64,000 nt of DNA from Dactylorhiza incarnata. Its lineage: Eukaryota; Streptophyta; Magnoliopsida; Asparagales; Orchidaceae. The notes beneath the pieces were generated by a model. It was not told the origin of the DNA and did no database searches. It was given only the letters and a program-made list of their open reading frames with translations. The stretch is from NCBI GenBank assembly GCA_033032865.1, contig JAWHQI010000040.1:6059001-6123000 (forward strand), given 5' to 3'. Shown in pieces: positions 54,771-64,000 of the stretch. The translations under genes were made by a program, and so were the position numbers. Within the stretch, counting starts at the first letter, position 1. Each line of letters begins with the position of its first letter.

Positions 54771-55624
54771 TCCCCAAATTAAACCCAATCCATTTGGGCT
54801 AGACCCAATTGAGGTGGTCCACCACCAAGTGAGATTGAGTGCTACTGATTGGGCCATTCAATTTTAGGGAAATCGGGCAGGAGAGAGAAAGCCTAATTTG
54901 GAAGAGAGAGAAGGAAGGGGGAGTTAATGGAGAGGAAGAGGAAACCCTCCATCTCCTCCAATAATGGCACCATTCATCTCCCCTTGGGGAGAGGAGAAGT
55001 TTTCAACCCTTCCCCGACCACATTGATGCCCAAATTCACTCCCCCAAGTATAACCGATGCATTCACTAATGGCCATTAATGGCAATCCGAGTAACTCCAC
55101 CCCCTTAGCCTCAATCGACCCCTTTAACATCTTCAGAGGTTGGAAAGGAGTGAAACCCCCCTCTTCCCTGAAGAAATCGAGCACCGGAAGCTAGGATTGA
55201 CATGGCGCCGAAAGCTCCACCTCCGGCCATGGCGACTTGTTGGAATATGTGCCACCAAGCCCCCACATAGGCCCGATCCGCCTCCTCTCCCTTAGTGCTA
55301 GATCTTTTCATAATTTGGGGCTTGATCTGAGCTCAATTGGGCTAGGATCGTGCTTCCAAAAGGGCTCGGTTCAGGCTCTCTTTCCCCTCCTCTAAACCCC
55401 GATTCCGACCACCTCCGGCCGGCCAACCACCCCTATCGTTGGCCACCACCTCAACGGAGGTGGTGGTGGCATTGGCTGGCCGGGAAGCGGCACAGGTGGC
55501 CCGGAAATCATCCCGCAAAGGAGCCCAGGATGGGCTGTCGCGCGCCGTCCATCCAACGGGGACGATGACTAAGAGCCGTCGGATCTGCCATAGATTTAAA
55601 TGATTATGTTATATCGTTATTCTA

Positions 55625-56105
55625 TTAATTCGTCGATCTGAGTAGAAGTAATTCGTCGAGCTGTATCCGGAGTTCGTCGAATGGAATTAATTCAGCGAAC
55701 TGAATACGGAGTAAATGATTAGGTTATAACCTTATTTCATTAATTCGTCGTACGGAGTAGAAGAAATCTTGAGTTCGTCGAACTGATGGTTGAGTTCGTC
55801 GAACTGAACCCGAAGTTCGTCGAATGGAATTAATTCTTCGAAATAATAGTCGAGTTCGTCGAACTGAACCCGGAGTTCGTCGAACGGAATTCGTTTGTCG
55901 AACACACTATGGAGTTCGTCGAACTGATAGTTGAGTTCGACGAACTGAACACGGAGTTGATTCGCCGAACTAAATTAATTCGTCAAACTGGATTAGTCCG
56001 TCGAACGAAGATCGAATTTCGTCGAGCGCACCGAAGCACTGCGTTCGTCGAACGCAGAACAGAGTTCGTCGAATGTAGGTCGGTTTCCGTCGAACGCAGA
56101 GACTT
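55625..56105. repeat. GTTCGTCGAAC cluster in the Tekay-like LTR
   Basis: About 20 copies of TTCGTCGAAC or one-base variants occur, some in TTCGACGAAC form, embedded in repeats such as GTTCGTCGAACTGAACCCGG and GGAATTAATTC. Spacing is irregular (15-40 bp). Confidence 0.88.
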
Positions 56106-59100
56106 GTTCCAACACATTTTGTAATACTTCCTGCAGTATTTCATTTTAATTACTAAAAATACTAGAACCCCTCAAATGAAAAAGTGCCCAACATGAAAGT
56201 TGTAGCTCTTGGAGTCTACTTCATTTTAAAATTGATTTCACCCCAAAAGGAGTTCTGTAGCTCCATGTAGGTCTATTTTGGTGGGACTGGTCCCTAGTGT
56301 AGGACATCCACCATTTCTTGAATAACTTTTGATTGGGTTATGGGATTGACTTGAAAATTGAAACATAGGATATTTACACCTACCCACACATCATACCAAA
56401 AGATGGGAATTTTAGGAGAACCTTTTTCTAAGGTTTTTGTAATAATTTCATAAATTAAATATTAATTAATTATTGAGTCAAATGACCTCCAATGCCCTCT
56501 AAATTCTGGTGGGTACTTCTTAGGGTTATCACATGACCATGGTAAAAGTCTCAGCCCAATTGGGACTGATTTAGTTGGGTAATTTGTCAACCCAAGTTAG
56601 GTCAATTTGGGTCAAAGTTAGGGCATGATGTTTATCTTGGGGTATGGTGGTCAGAACTCATCACCATTAGTTGAAACCTTGGCCACTGGTTTAGGATCAC
56701 CTAAAACACCTTCATGAGTAAGATGGGGTGGTGTAGAGGTGGGCATGCCTTAGAACCCTAGTCTTACCCCTTGGGGTGAATATAGAGCTTTGTGAAGGAC
56801 ATGTGGTCAAAAGCTATAGAATGGACATGGAACCTAGGATATATGTTCATGGGATGTATTATTGCCCTAGGGAATTTTGAGAGAATTTTAGGAGAACTTA
56901 TTCCCCCTAAATTAGGTCATAACCTAGGTAAACTTCTTGTAAGAGATATTTACATGCACAAATGATCCTGGATGAAGATGAAATCTTGGTGGTGCCTTTA
57001 TAATCATAATATTGACCCCTGGTAATTTTTGTATAATTAATTTAATGATTTATCTAGTACTTCATTCTCAAGGCACCTATTTTGTCTTAATTTTAAGAAA
57101 TATGGATAAGGGTCCAAAAATCTCTGGAAAAATGTGCAACTTGGTGATAGGACATTTCAGAGCACTAGGAAGTTCTGTGAATTTTTATATAATTTTTGGA
57201 AGTTGTTATCAGTAGGCTATTTCACAACATGTGCAAATCAGGAATGACTTGGATTAATTATTTAAGTGAGGAAATGATTCCCATAAATTGTAAAACTCTG
57301 TAATTAAGCTTTTCTAGATATAATGGAGGTCTGGTAATTTTTCTGTAATTTTGGCACAAGTATTTTTTGTAGTTCCTTCATAAATCTTCAAGTTTGGATA
57401 GAATTTAAATATTAAAAATAGAGGACATTTCCTTACTGTAAAATTGTGATATTCATTATTTACTGTTATTTTGGCATGATAGAATTATCTTAATTTTATG
57501 AGGATCATGTCTTGAGAATACCTTACACTTCATGTTCATATTCATACTTGACAAATATTGGAGAAATTTAAATAAATGTTAAAATGTTGAGGAAAAATAT
57601 GAGTCATTGGATTTAGTCTTATAATGCCATGATAGACCTCCAGTAAATATCTTGAGTCATGTGGTGGAATATTTGGAGTACCTATACTTATAAGCTTCAT
57701 ATAGTTAGTTTGGTCTGCGTTTAGTAAAACGGTGAAACTTAGGTGTTTAGTGGTCTACCAAGGGGGAATTGGTATGTAGATGGTGTGCATGGTCAGGTTG
57801 AAGAGGATGAGGTCACCGAAAGGAGTTTAGGAGATAAGAGTGCTAGGTGGGCTAAGGGTAAGGTCGTGCATGGGATTGACGGAAGATCGTCTTTCCCCTA
57901 GCATGTCATAAACCACCTAGGGTTAATACAAGTGAAAACACGAGAGTCTTAGGCATATGGGTAGATACCCACAATATTAAATGTCTTGAGAAAGGGAGCC
58001 TTGGGGTGTCAGCCCATTATAGTTCCTAGTACCTTAGCGAACCCCTTATAGGGTAATCCTCGGGAAGTCCAAGGCTAACCATAAATCGTAGGAGCAAGTT
58101 GTTATACAAGATTAACTAAGTAATAGACTCACTCACACTCCATCGTCACGAATGCTTAGTCGGTTTGGTCTTATGAGCGGTAGGCTCGGTGGTTGTAGCA
58201 GCATACTAATTAGTCTAGTGAGCTTGTGGCTCAGTAATGTTTGTTGTGCCGGGGGGATTAGCCGGTGAGCTTATGGCTCAGAGATAGATGGTAAACATGT
58301 TTGCATGTGCATAAGGTGGTGGATCCTTAGTGTTAATGGTCGTTGCACCGACATTAATACTTGGGCTCGGTATTTGTGGATAACCCTTTACAAAAACAAG
58401 TCGGGTGGTCTAACAGAGTACGCAGTAGCTCCGCTGTTGTGTTCTTAGCGTTGAGGCGTACGTTAGGTCTAGGTTAGGTAGTGCAAATACCAACCTAGAG
58501 GTGGGCGAGGCCCAACCCACCGCTTCCGTTTGCCACTACGGGAGTATCCTGGGAGTTTTGCTAGCTCCAAAAAGGGGGAACTAAAGGTCTGTGCGCATAG
58601 AGTCATAGTGTGTGAGTTGCACTTGTGTGAACATAACATTTAACAGCATACCTTGCATGACATAGCATACCCCCACCCCTATCGTATAAGTCGGTTATGG
58701 GACTTCTTATATGATAGGCCCTGCTAAACAACCCCTTGGTCTATAGGTTTGTGTGGGCAATCTTATAAATCAACGGTTACTTTCTATTATATACATGTCT
58801 TTACTTACTGCACTTTACTTATTCTTTACCTGCTCTTACTATGCTCTTTTACTGCTTCAGTTATATATATACATGTGTAGTGTAGACATTCCTTGTACCC
58901 CTGTCACCTGCTATTATTATACCCCTTGTTGTCCTCTGCTTCATCGGTGCCTAGGAGTCACCGGGGGAGGGGAGGGGGATTGACTTAGTCTTTTTGACTA
59001 ACGGTCGGTGGACCTTATCATTTTAGGAGACCACGGAGACGGAGCAGCACCAGAGGCAGGTGCAGATGGAGGCGGGGCAGTCTAGCACAGGAGCACCAGT

Positions 59101-59417
59101 GTCGGGATCCGTGAGTGTTACTACTAGTTGATTTGCTTCCGCGAGTGTTTATGTAGTGAGGATTTGATGTATCGGGCAGGAGCCTTTGCTATTTCTGTCT
59201 TGATTTCAGTTATGATTATGTGGACATCTCTTTATGATAATTTGTTTATATGTGATGTGGACTTTGGCTTCTATAAGTTTGTTTAAGCTTAACTTCTTTG
59301 TGATCGATAAGGCCGACAGGATCAACATTTTGTAGTGTCGACCTTCCCGAGTGAGGGTGTTACCGCAAAACGGCGGTTCTGGGCATAAGACCCCGGAGTT
59401 GAAAAAAGGGGTCTTAC
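56106..59417 (+). other. remainder of giant LTR, no gene
   Basis: AT-rich unique sequence to about 57700, then more GC-balanced sequence. No ORF with recognised domains. A TATA box could not be assigned confidently. Confidence 0.6.
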
Positions 59418-59423
59418 AGGATC

Positions 59424-60160
59424 AATACTGGTAATGAACCTTATAAATCACATGCAAATGTTCACTAGAAAGAGCAGGGATTTCATGACGGCAAGCAGGT
59501 GATGGTGAGAATCCGTGTTGTGAGGCTCCTTTGGGGGCCTGCTAAAAGTTTGAGTGTTAGGCAAATGAATCCTTATAAAATCATGAGAAAGATCGGAGCA
59601 AATACCTATGATCTTGATACACATACGAGCATGAGTATCCATCTCATATTTAATGTTGAGGACCTAATGCCATACTACAAGCCTCACGAGTATGTGAATT
59701 TGTTTCATGGAAATCCTCTTGAGCCTACACCTCCACATCCTCAATCTGGCACCCATTCCACTCCTGAGCCCCACCCGCCTTTGAGCCAGTCTCCTATGGC
59801 TTTACTGTCTGCACCAACGATCGGACCGGGACTATCAACAGATCAGTGGATTCTTGAGAGCATTATTGATATCGTGGTTCACGCATGCATAGTCGCGACT
59901 GACATCCAGACACAGGAGTACCATTGTAGAGGATGCCCCAAGATCGACGATGCTTGGACGACCCCTAATGTCCCTCATCGAATTTTCTCGACACACACCG
60001 AGAGGATTTCGATCTCCATTCATCAGGAGATGAATTTTTTCAAGCCTGGGAGAATGATGCAGAGCGACAATGCGGACCCGCAGCGGAGGATGAGTTTTGG
60101 GCTCATTCGGGGCCGATTGGCCATCTACCATATATGGATTCTCCGGATCGATGATCCGAC
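59424..60160 (+). pseudogene. gypsy integrase C-terminus with chromodomain-like remnant
   Basis: Resumes with EPYKSHANVH, a stop, then the open frame 59499-60263: VMVRIRVVRLLWGPAKSL, MNPYKIMRKIGANTYDLD, LIFNVEDLMPYYKPHEYV, a Pro-rich linker (PTPPHPQSGTHSTPEPHPP) and EYHCRGCPKIDDAWTTPNV, which resembles an eroded chromodomain (W-K-G-P-D-TW pattern). This end normally docks the integrase and tethers the element to chromatin. Upstream pol is absent. Confidence 0.8.
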
Positions 60161-60244
60161 TCTGCGAATGCGTTCTTATTTTTTTACATGTTTTTTCATA
60201 TATACTTTTTGTAATTCCAGTCATTATTGTAAGTTTATAAAGGT

Positions 60245-61034
60245 TGTAGTCAAAATCACCTAGGAGGGGGGGGGGGGGGGGGAATAGGTTTCTTTTGATT
60301 TTTACTTGTTTGATTTAGATGTTTGCAGTTATTCTAAGCAAGTAAACAAGCACACCCATAAAACACACAAGTGTTTATAGTGGTTCCCCAAGACAGTGTG
60401 TCTATGGGTAGTCCACTTTCCCCCTTCACCCTTTTAACAGTGTGTTAGACAGGGCCAACTCCTCCAAACTCAGCTCCAAGAGCTTACATAACAGATCCCT
60501 CAGGATCTCTCAGGTTTTCCCAACCCTACCTCAGGCTCAGCAACCCTACCTTAGATTAGTCACTGATCCTACAACTCAGACCATAGCAGGTCCTACAATC
60601 TCAGGCCTAAACAACCCTACCTCAGAGGAATCCACCTCCTACAACTCAGACCCCATCCAAGTCCTACCTCAGAGGAGTCCACCTCCTACAACTCAGCCCC
60701 TTCCAGGTCCTACCTCAGAGGAATCCTCCTCCTACAGATCAGGCAATAATGCCCTACAACTCAGGCTAAGCAGCCCTACAAACTCAGACAGTAAATCCCT
60801 ACAAACTCAAGCAGTAAAGCCCTACAACTCAGAACCCAAAGGTTCCTACAAAAGAAATAATGATCTTTACAAATTAGAAGGAAGAAAGGTCAAGCCTGGT
60901 TCTTCTTCTTCTTCTCAGCTGCTGTTGCAGACTTGAACCAGGGAGCCGATGTTCAACTCCAACTTGTTCTTCTTGATCAGCCCTTTAGATGAGGGACTGG
61001 ATCTACTGCTCTATCTTGAAATGAATCAAGATGA
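60245..61034 (-). mobile_element. inverted family A Sirevirus LTR, truncated
   Basis: TGTAGTCAAAATCACCTAGG then a 20-base poly-G (about 60264-60283), GTGGTTCCCCAAGACAGTGT and many CCTACAACTCAGA / CCTACCTCAG words: the reverse complement of the 3' end of the 7604-10470 LTR with its CTGAGTTGTAGG repeats. Its U3 side is cut by the Sirevirus at 61035. Confidence 0.75.
60460..60860. repeat. CCTACAACTCAGAC / CCTACCTCAGAGGA repeats
   Basis: Short, irregular 15-35-bp units (for example TCCTACCTCAGAGGAATCC) repeat across 400 bp, mirroring the GAGGTAGGAGAC/CTGAGTTGTAGG repeats of the plus-strand copy at 9290-10260. Confidence 0.75.
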
Positions 61035-62773
61035 TGTTGGACATGTGTGTCACATCCTTTTGTTTGAGAATAACAAATCCCAAATTGTATTTGATCTTGC
61101 TTGTCGTGTATTTAGAGTGTGCAGGAACTATAGGTGCAATACTCCACAGGTAGAAAACAGATTGGAGATGACTCTTTGGAAAGTGTACTAACACTCGCGT
61201 TAGTTGTTAACGCCCCGCGTTAACAACCGCTGAGAAGGAAACTGCGTCCGACGAATGTAACCTGCGTTCGACGAACTCTGAAGGCGCTCGACGAAATCTG
61301 AAGGAACCCACGTTTGAGGAACTCTGAAGGCGCTCGACGAAATCTGAAGGAAACTGCGTTCGACGAATGGAACCCGCGTTCGACGAAATCAAAAGGCGCT
61401 CGACGAAATCTGAAGGAAAGTCCGTTCGACGAACTGAACCTGCGCTCGACTTATTGCGTTCGACGAACTCAACTGCGCTCGAAGAATTGGAGCGTTCGAC
61501 AAACTGAACTGCGCTCGATGGTTTGAAGTTAACTGCGCTCGACTTATTGCGTTCGACGAACTGAACTGCGATCGACGAATTGGAGCGTTCGACGAACTGA
61601 ACTGCGATCGACGAATTGAAGTTAGCTGCGCTCGACGATAGCACATTCGACGAAATGTGTTGCGTTCGACGAAATTAGTTTCTGCCACGATCCTGACAGT
61701 TGCGGTTGACGAAATGGGATTCCGTTCGACGAAGGCACGTTCGATGAAATTAGTTTCGTTCGACGAAATTTGGTCCTGCCACGCTCCCGACGCTATGCAC
61801 GATCTCAGCAACTGCCGTACACGTTCACTAACGCTGGCATTAACTTCTAACGCCATGCGTTAGCTCCAGTGGTTATTTAAAGACCTGATTTCGTTTTTAC
61901 TCGGTGCTTGGGTGATTATTGAAGCCTTTATTCCAAAAATCTGAGAGAGCTTCCAGAAAGAATACTTGTGCCAAAACTCCATTCTTGTTATGCTGCCAAA
62001 GATGGATCTCCCACAAAAAGCTTAAGGAGAATTCTGGAGGAGGACTACGTCACGCTACATCCGAAGGACAATCGCTTCGACCTCGCTCATATTACAGCGA
62101 TCCTTCATCTCCAACTTCAGAAGATCTCATAGGGAGTTTTTATTATTATCTTTACTTTCATTCCATATATTTTTTGTAACCGTTTAGAGAATTCGCCTTG
62201 TGTTGGCGACTAGGTCTGGGTAGGACTTAGGGAGGAATTCACCTTGTGTTGGCTACTAGGTCTAGGTGATTAGATCTATGGGGTGCTCGAGGCCATATCC
62301 GGGGAAGGATTGGCTAGAGCCGCTTGAGGCCATATCTGGGGAAGGATAGGCTAAAGCCAACCGGTTTGTGGGGATACAAGTCGATATAGAAAAGGAAAAG
62401 AAATTTTCATGTGCACGCCTCCGATTTCTAGCGATATTGAAATCAAATTTATGTAAACACCTTTTCATATGAATACAATCATGTCTCTATTTGTGTTTAC
62501 TTGATTTCTCTCATTTGGCATAATCTCTAAAATATTGGTTACTAAGTTTTCAATTATAAATACTTTATCTAAATTGTTTCTTTCAATCTCTTTTATCATA
62601 AAACAATTTAGTTCTTGTTTCTAAATTTGGTTATTATGATATTCTCTTAATTTAACTAAATTGTTATTTCGTTCTAATAATACTTTAAACAATTTAGTAA
62701 ATCGTCTAAAAATTTATAAAGAATTTGTATTCCCTTATTCACCCCCTCTCTAAGGGTGCCAATCGATCCAACA
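61035..62773 (+). repeat. Sirevirus C 5' LTR
   Basis: 1739 bp. Shares AGAATAACAAATCC, TATTTGATCTTG, CGCCTTGTGTTGGCGACTAG and CACCCCCTCTCTAAGG with the solo LTR at 25790 but has a much larger U3. TATA box TTATTTAAAG at 61873-61882. Confidence 0.9.
61240..61775. repeat. GTTCGACGAAC cluster in Sirevirus C U3
   Basis: About 30 copies of TTCGACGAA, CTCGACGAA or ATCGACGAA, in contexts such as GCGTTCGACGAACTGAAC, GCGCTCGACGAAATCTG and GCGCTCGACTTATTGCG. TAACGC..GCGTTA palindromes flank the cluster (about 61198-61223 and 61832-61862), the latter just before TATA. Confidence 0.9.
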
Positions 62774-62823
62774 AGTGGTATCAGAGCAACAGGTTATTCC
62801 AAACGGTTTAAAAATCAGGAATA

Positions 62824-64000
62824 ATGTCGTCTCATGATCTCGCCTGTACTAGTGGGGGAAATTTTCTTATAAATGACAAATCTTTGGCACCACCTTTATT
62901 TGAAGGCAAAAAATATAATGGGTGGAAAATTCTTATGGAAAAATTTCTTAAATCTTTGGATATTAAAGAATGGAATATTACAATTAAAATGCCCCCAAGT
63001 ATTTTAAATAAAACTGAAATGTTTTTAAATGCCAAATCAATGAATAGTATATATTGTGCATTAGATCAAAATATTTTCAAACTTATTTATACACTTCCTA
63101 CTGCTTATGAAGTTTGGAAATTTCTTGAGAATTCTTATTGTCTTCCTTCCACAGATGATGAACAAGAGAAATTCCTTATGGACCCAAGAGAAGAAACTGA
63201 TGAGGACTTATGCTTGGAGGAAGAAGAATACAACGTCACAATATTGGACTCATTTGTTGGAAACACATCAAGCAAAAGAGAAGACGGAAATTCAACTATG
63301 GAAGAGGAATGCGAAGAAGATGTCAAAGGAACCCTTGGTTCAAATCTTGCCTCATCCCATAGCAATGTAAGAAAATCAAAAACTTCTCTTTTTGTAACAA
63401 ATTCTATTTCTACATCTCGTATGCTTAAAATTGCTAAACGTAAAATTTTAAAGTAAAAATTGCTAATTCCAAATTACGTTTAGAAAATAAATCTTTAAAA
63501 GCAAACGATAACGTAGAATCAAATATTAATGTGTTAAATTCTCTTTCACGCTCTTTAGTTAAAATTCCTATTCTTTGTTTTGATTGCAATCTATTAAAAG
63601 AAAAATTTAAGGATATTGAAAAAGGGCTCTTAGTCTCTAAAAGGCATAATGAAAAATTGATAATTGAAAATGATGCTTTAACTTGTAAGTTAAGACAATT
63701 AAAATATTTTGTTGAAAAAGTTCTAATTTCTAGTAATGACTTTCATCATAAGATTTTGAATAAAAATAAATTAACTTACAAAATCATTTCTAAAAAGGAC
63801 CATTTTCATACATCAACTAAAAAGGAGTTTAGTTTCAAAAAGAATTATGACCCTCACAAAATTCTTAAGAGTCACTATTATAAGTTTCAATATATTTTCA
63901 ATCATGACTCAAATTTAAAAACTCCTTTTCATGAAAATCAAACTATAAAATATTATCCTTCATATTATAAGAGTATGTCTATAAGAAAGAGTGGAAATGA
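62824..64000 (+). pseudogene. Sirevirus gag (partial at window edge)
   Basis: The ATG at 62824 opens 210 codons: PPLFEGKKYNGWKILMEKFL, then MNSIYCALDQNIFKLIYTLP and AYEVWKFLENSY, the plant copia gag (UBN2-like) core. A deletion seems to remove part of the core between ENSY and the acidic tail DEDLCLEEEEYN. The frame stops at TAA 63454-63456 after RKILK. A shift of frame continues IANSKLRLENKSLKAND and ESNINVLNSLSRSLVKIP to the window end, a coiled-coil-like gag C-terminus. The zinc knuckle is not reached. Confidence 0.78.

Larger units (their letters stand above)
54142..59418 (+). mobile_element. Tekay-like giant solo LTR (5.3 kb), TSD GGATC
   Basis: TATAACATCCCCCAAAC...GGGGTCTTACA, 5277 bp, with GGATC at 54137-54141 and 59419-59423. 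The terminal TG has become TA. No PBS, PPT or coding inside. GTGAGCTTATGGCTCAGAGA and GAGGTGGGCGAGGCCCAACC (58270, 58499) are words familiar from plant Tekay/Del chromovirus LTRs. It contains a GTTCGTCGAAC cluster (55620-56110) and AACATGAAAGTTGTAGCTCT (56191). It splits a gypsy integrase. Confidence 0.82.
61035..64000 (+). mobile_element. Sirevirus (family C), 5' part, runs off window
   Basis: 5' LTR 61035-62773 (TGTTGGACATGTG...CGATCCAACA), then AGTGGTATCAGAGCAAC (62774-62790), the initiator-Met tRNA PBS, then gag. The left flank GATGA (61030-61034) should recur beyond the unseen 3' LTR. This is the only retroelement here with an adjoining LTR, PBS and largely open gag. Confidence 0.9.

Overview
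This is plant nuclear DNA, almost certainly from an angiosperm. The elements are typical of that group: Sirevirus-type Ty1/copia, Athila-type and Tekay-like Ty3/gypsy, a plant Helitron, an RTE-type LINE and hAT- and Mutator-like non-autonomous elements. The only intact host gene is an intronless-CDS CAF1/POP2 deadenylase at 50744-51574. The species cannot be named from the sequence. About nine tenths of the window is transposon or satellite sequence. The only other host-like coding sequence is a broken AP-2 alpha-adaptin exon near 650-782.

Layout. 1-4.5 kb: AT-rich DNA with the adaptin fragment, a 19-bp and a 29-bp minisatellite. 4.5-10.5 kb: a truncated Sirevirus-like element, consisting of an inverted LTR scrap, an env-like ORF region and a 2.9-kb 3' LTR that carries a Mutator-like foldback insertion. 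10.9-11.9 kb: a gypsy-like LTR with a 21-bp array. 12.3-44.7 kb: one Helitron coding region blown apart by insertions. These are a copia element with TSD TAAAT (12996-24475), a Sirevirus solo LTR with TSD AGGAG (25790-26967), a Ty3/gypsy element (29312-43618) and a hAT-like MITE (43831-44549). The copia element carries a 6.3-kb satellite-rich non-autonomous LTR element with TSD CCTTC (17123-23414) inside its reverse transcriptase. The gypsy element carries a tandem LTR-internal-LTR-internal-LTR Athila array (32548-41819) inside its RNase H. 44.8-49.9 kb: a double-hairpin foldback element, then a Sirevirus 3' end and LTR split by an inverted 2.7-kb solo LTR. 49.9-52.4 kb: the CAF1 gene. 52.4-60.2 kb: a 5'-truncated RTE LINE, a possible SINE, and a gypsy integrase fragment split by a 5.3-kb Tekay-like solo LTR with TSD GGATC. 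60.2-64 kb: an inverted LTR piece, then the 5' LTR and gag of another Sirevirus running off the window.

TSDs, LTR ends, PBS/PPT pairs and resumption of the interrupted reading frames make most of these nesting calls firm. All transposon coding regions carry stops, frameshifts or deletions, apart from an open Athila-type protease ORF and a largely open Sirevirus gag.

The strongest unusual signal cuts across families. At least seven unrelated LTR families here each carry their own private cluster of short repeats, usually palindromic, in U3 immediately upstream of a recognisable TATA box. Two of these families use the same 11-bp core although one is copia and the other gypsy.
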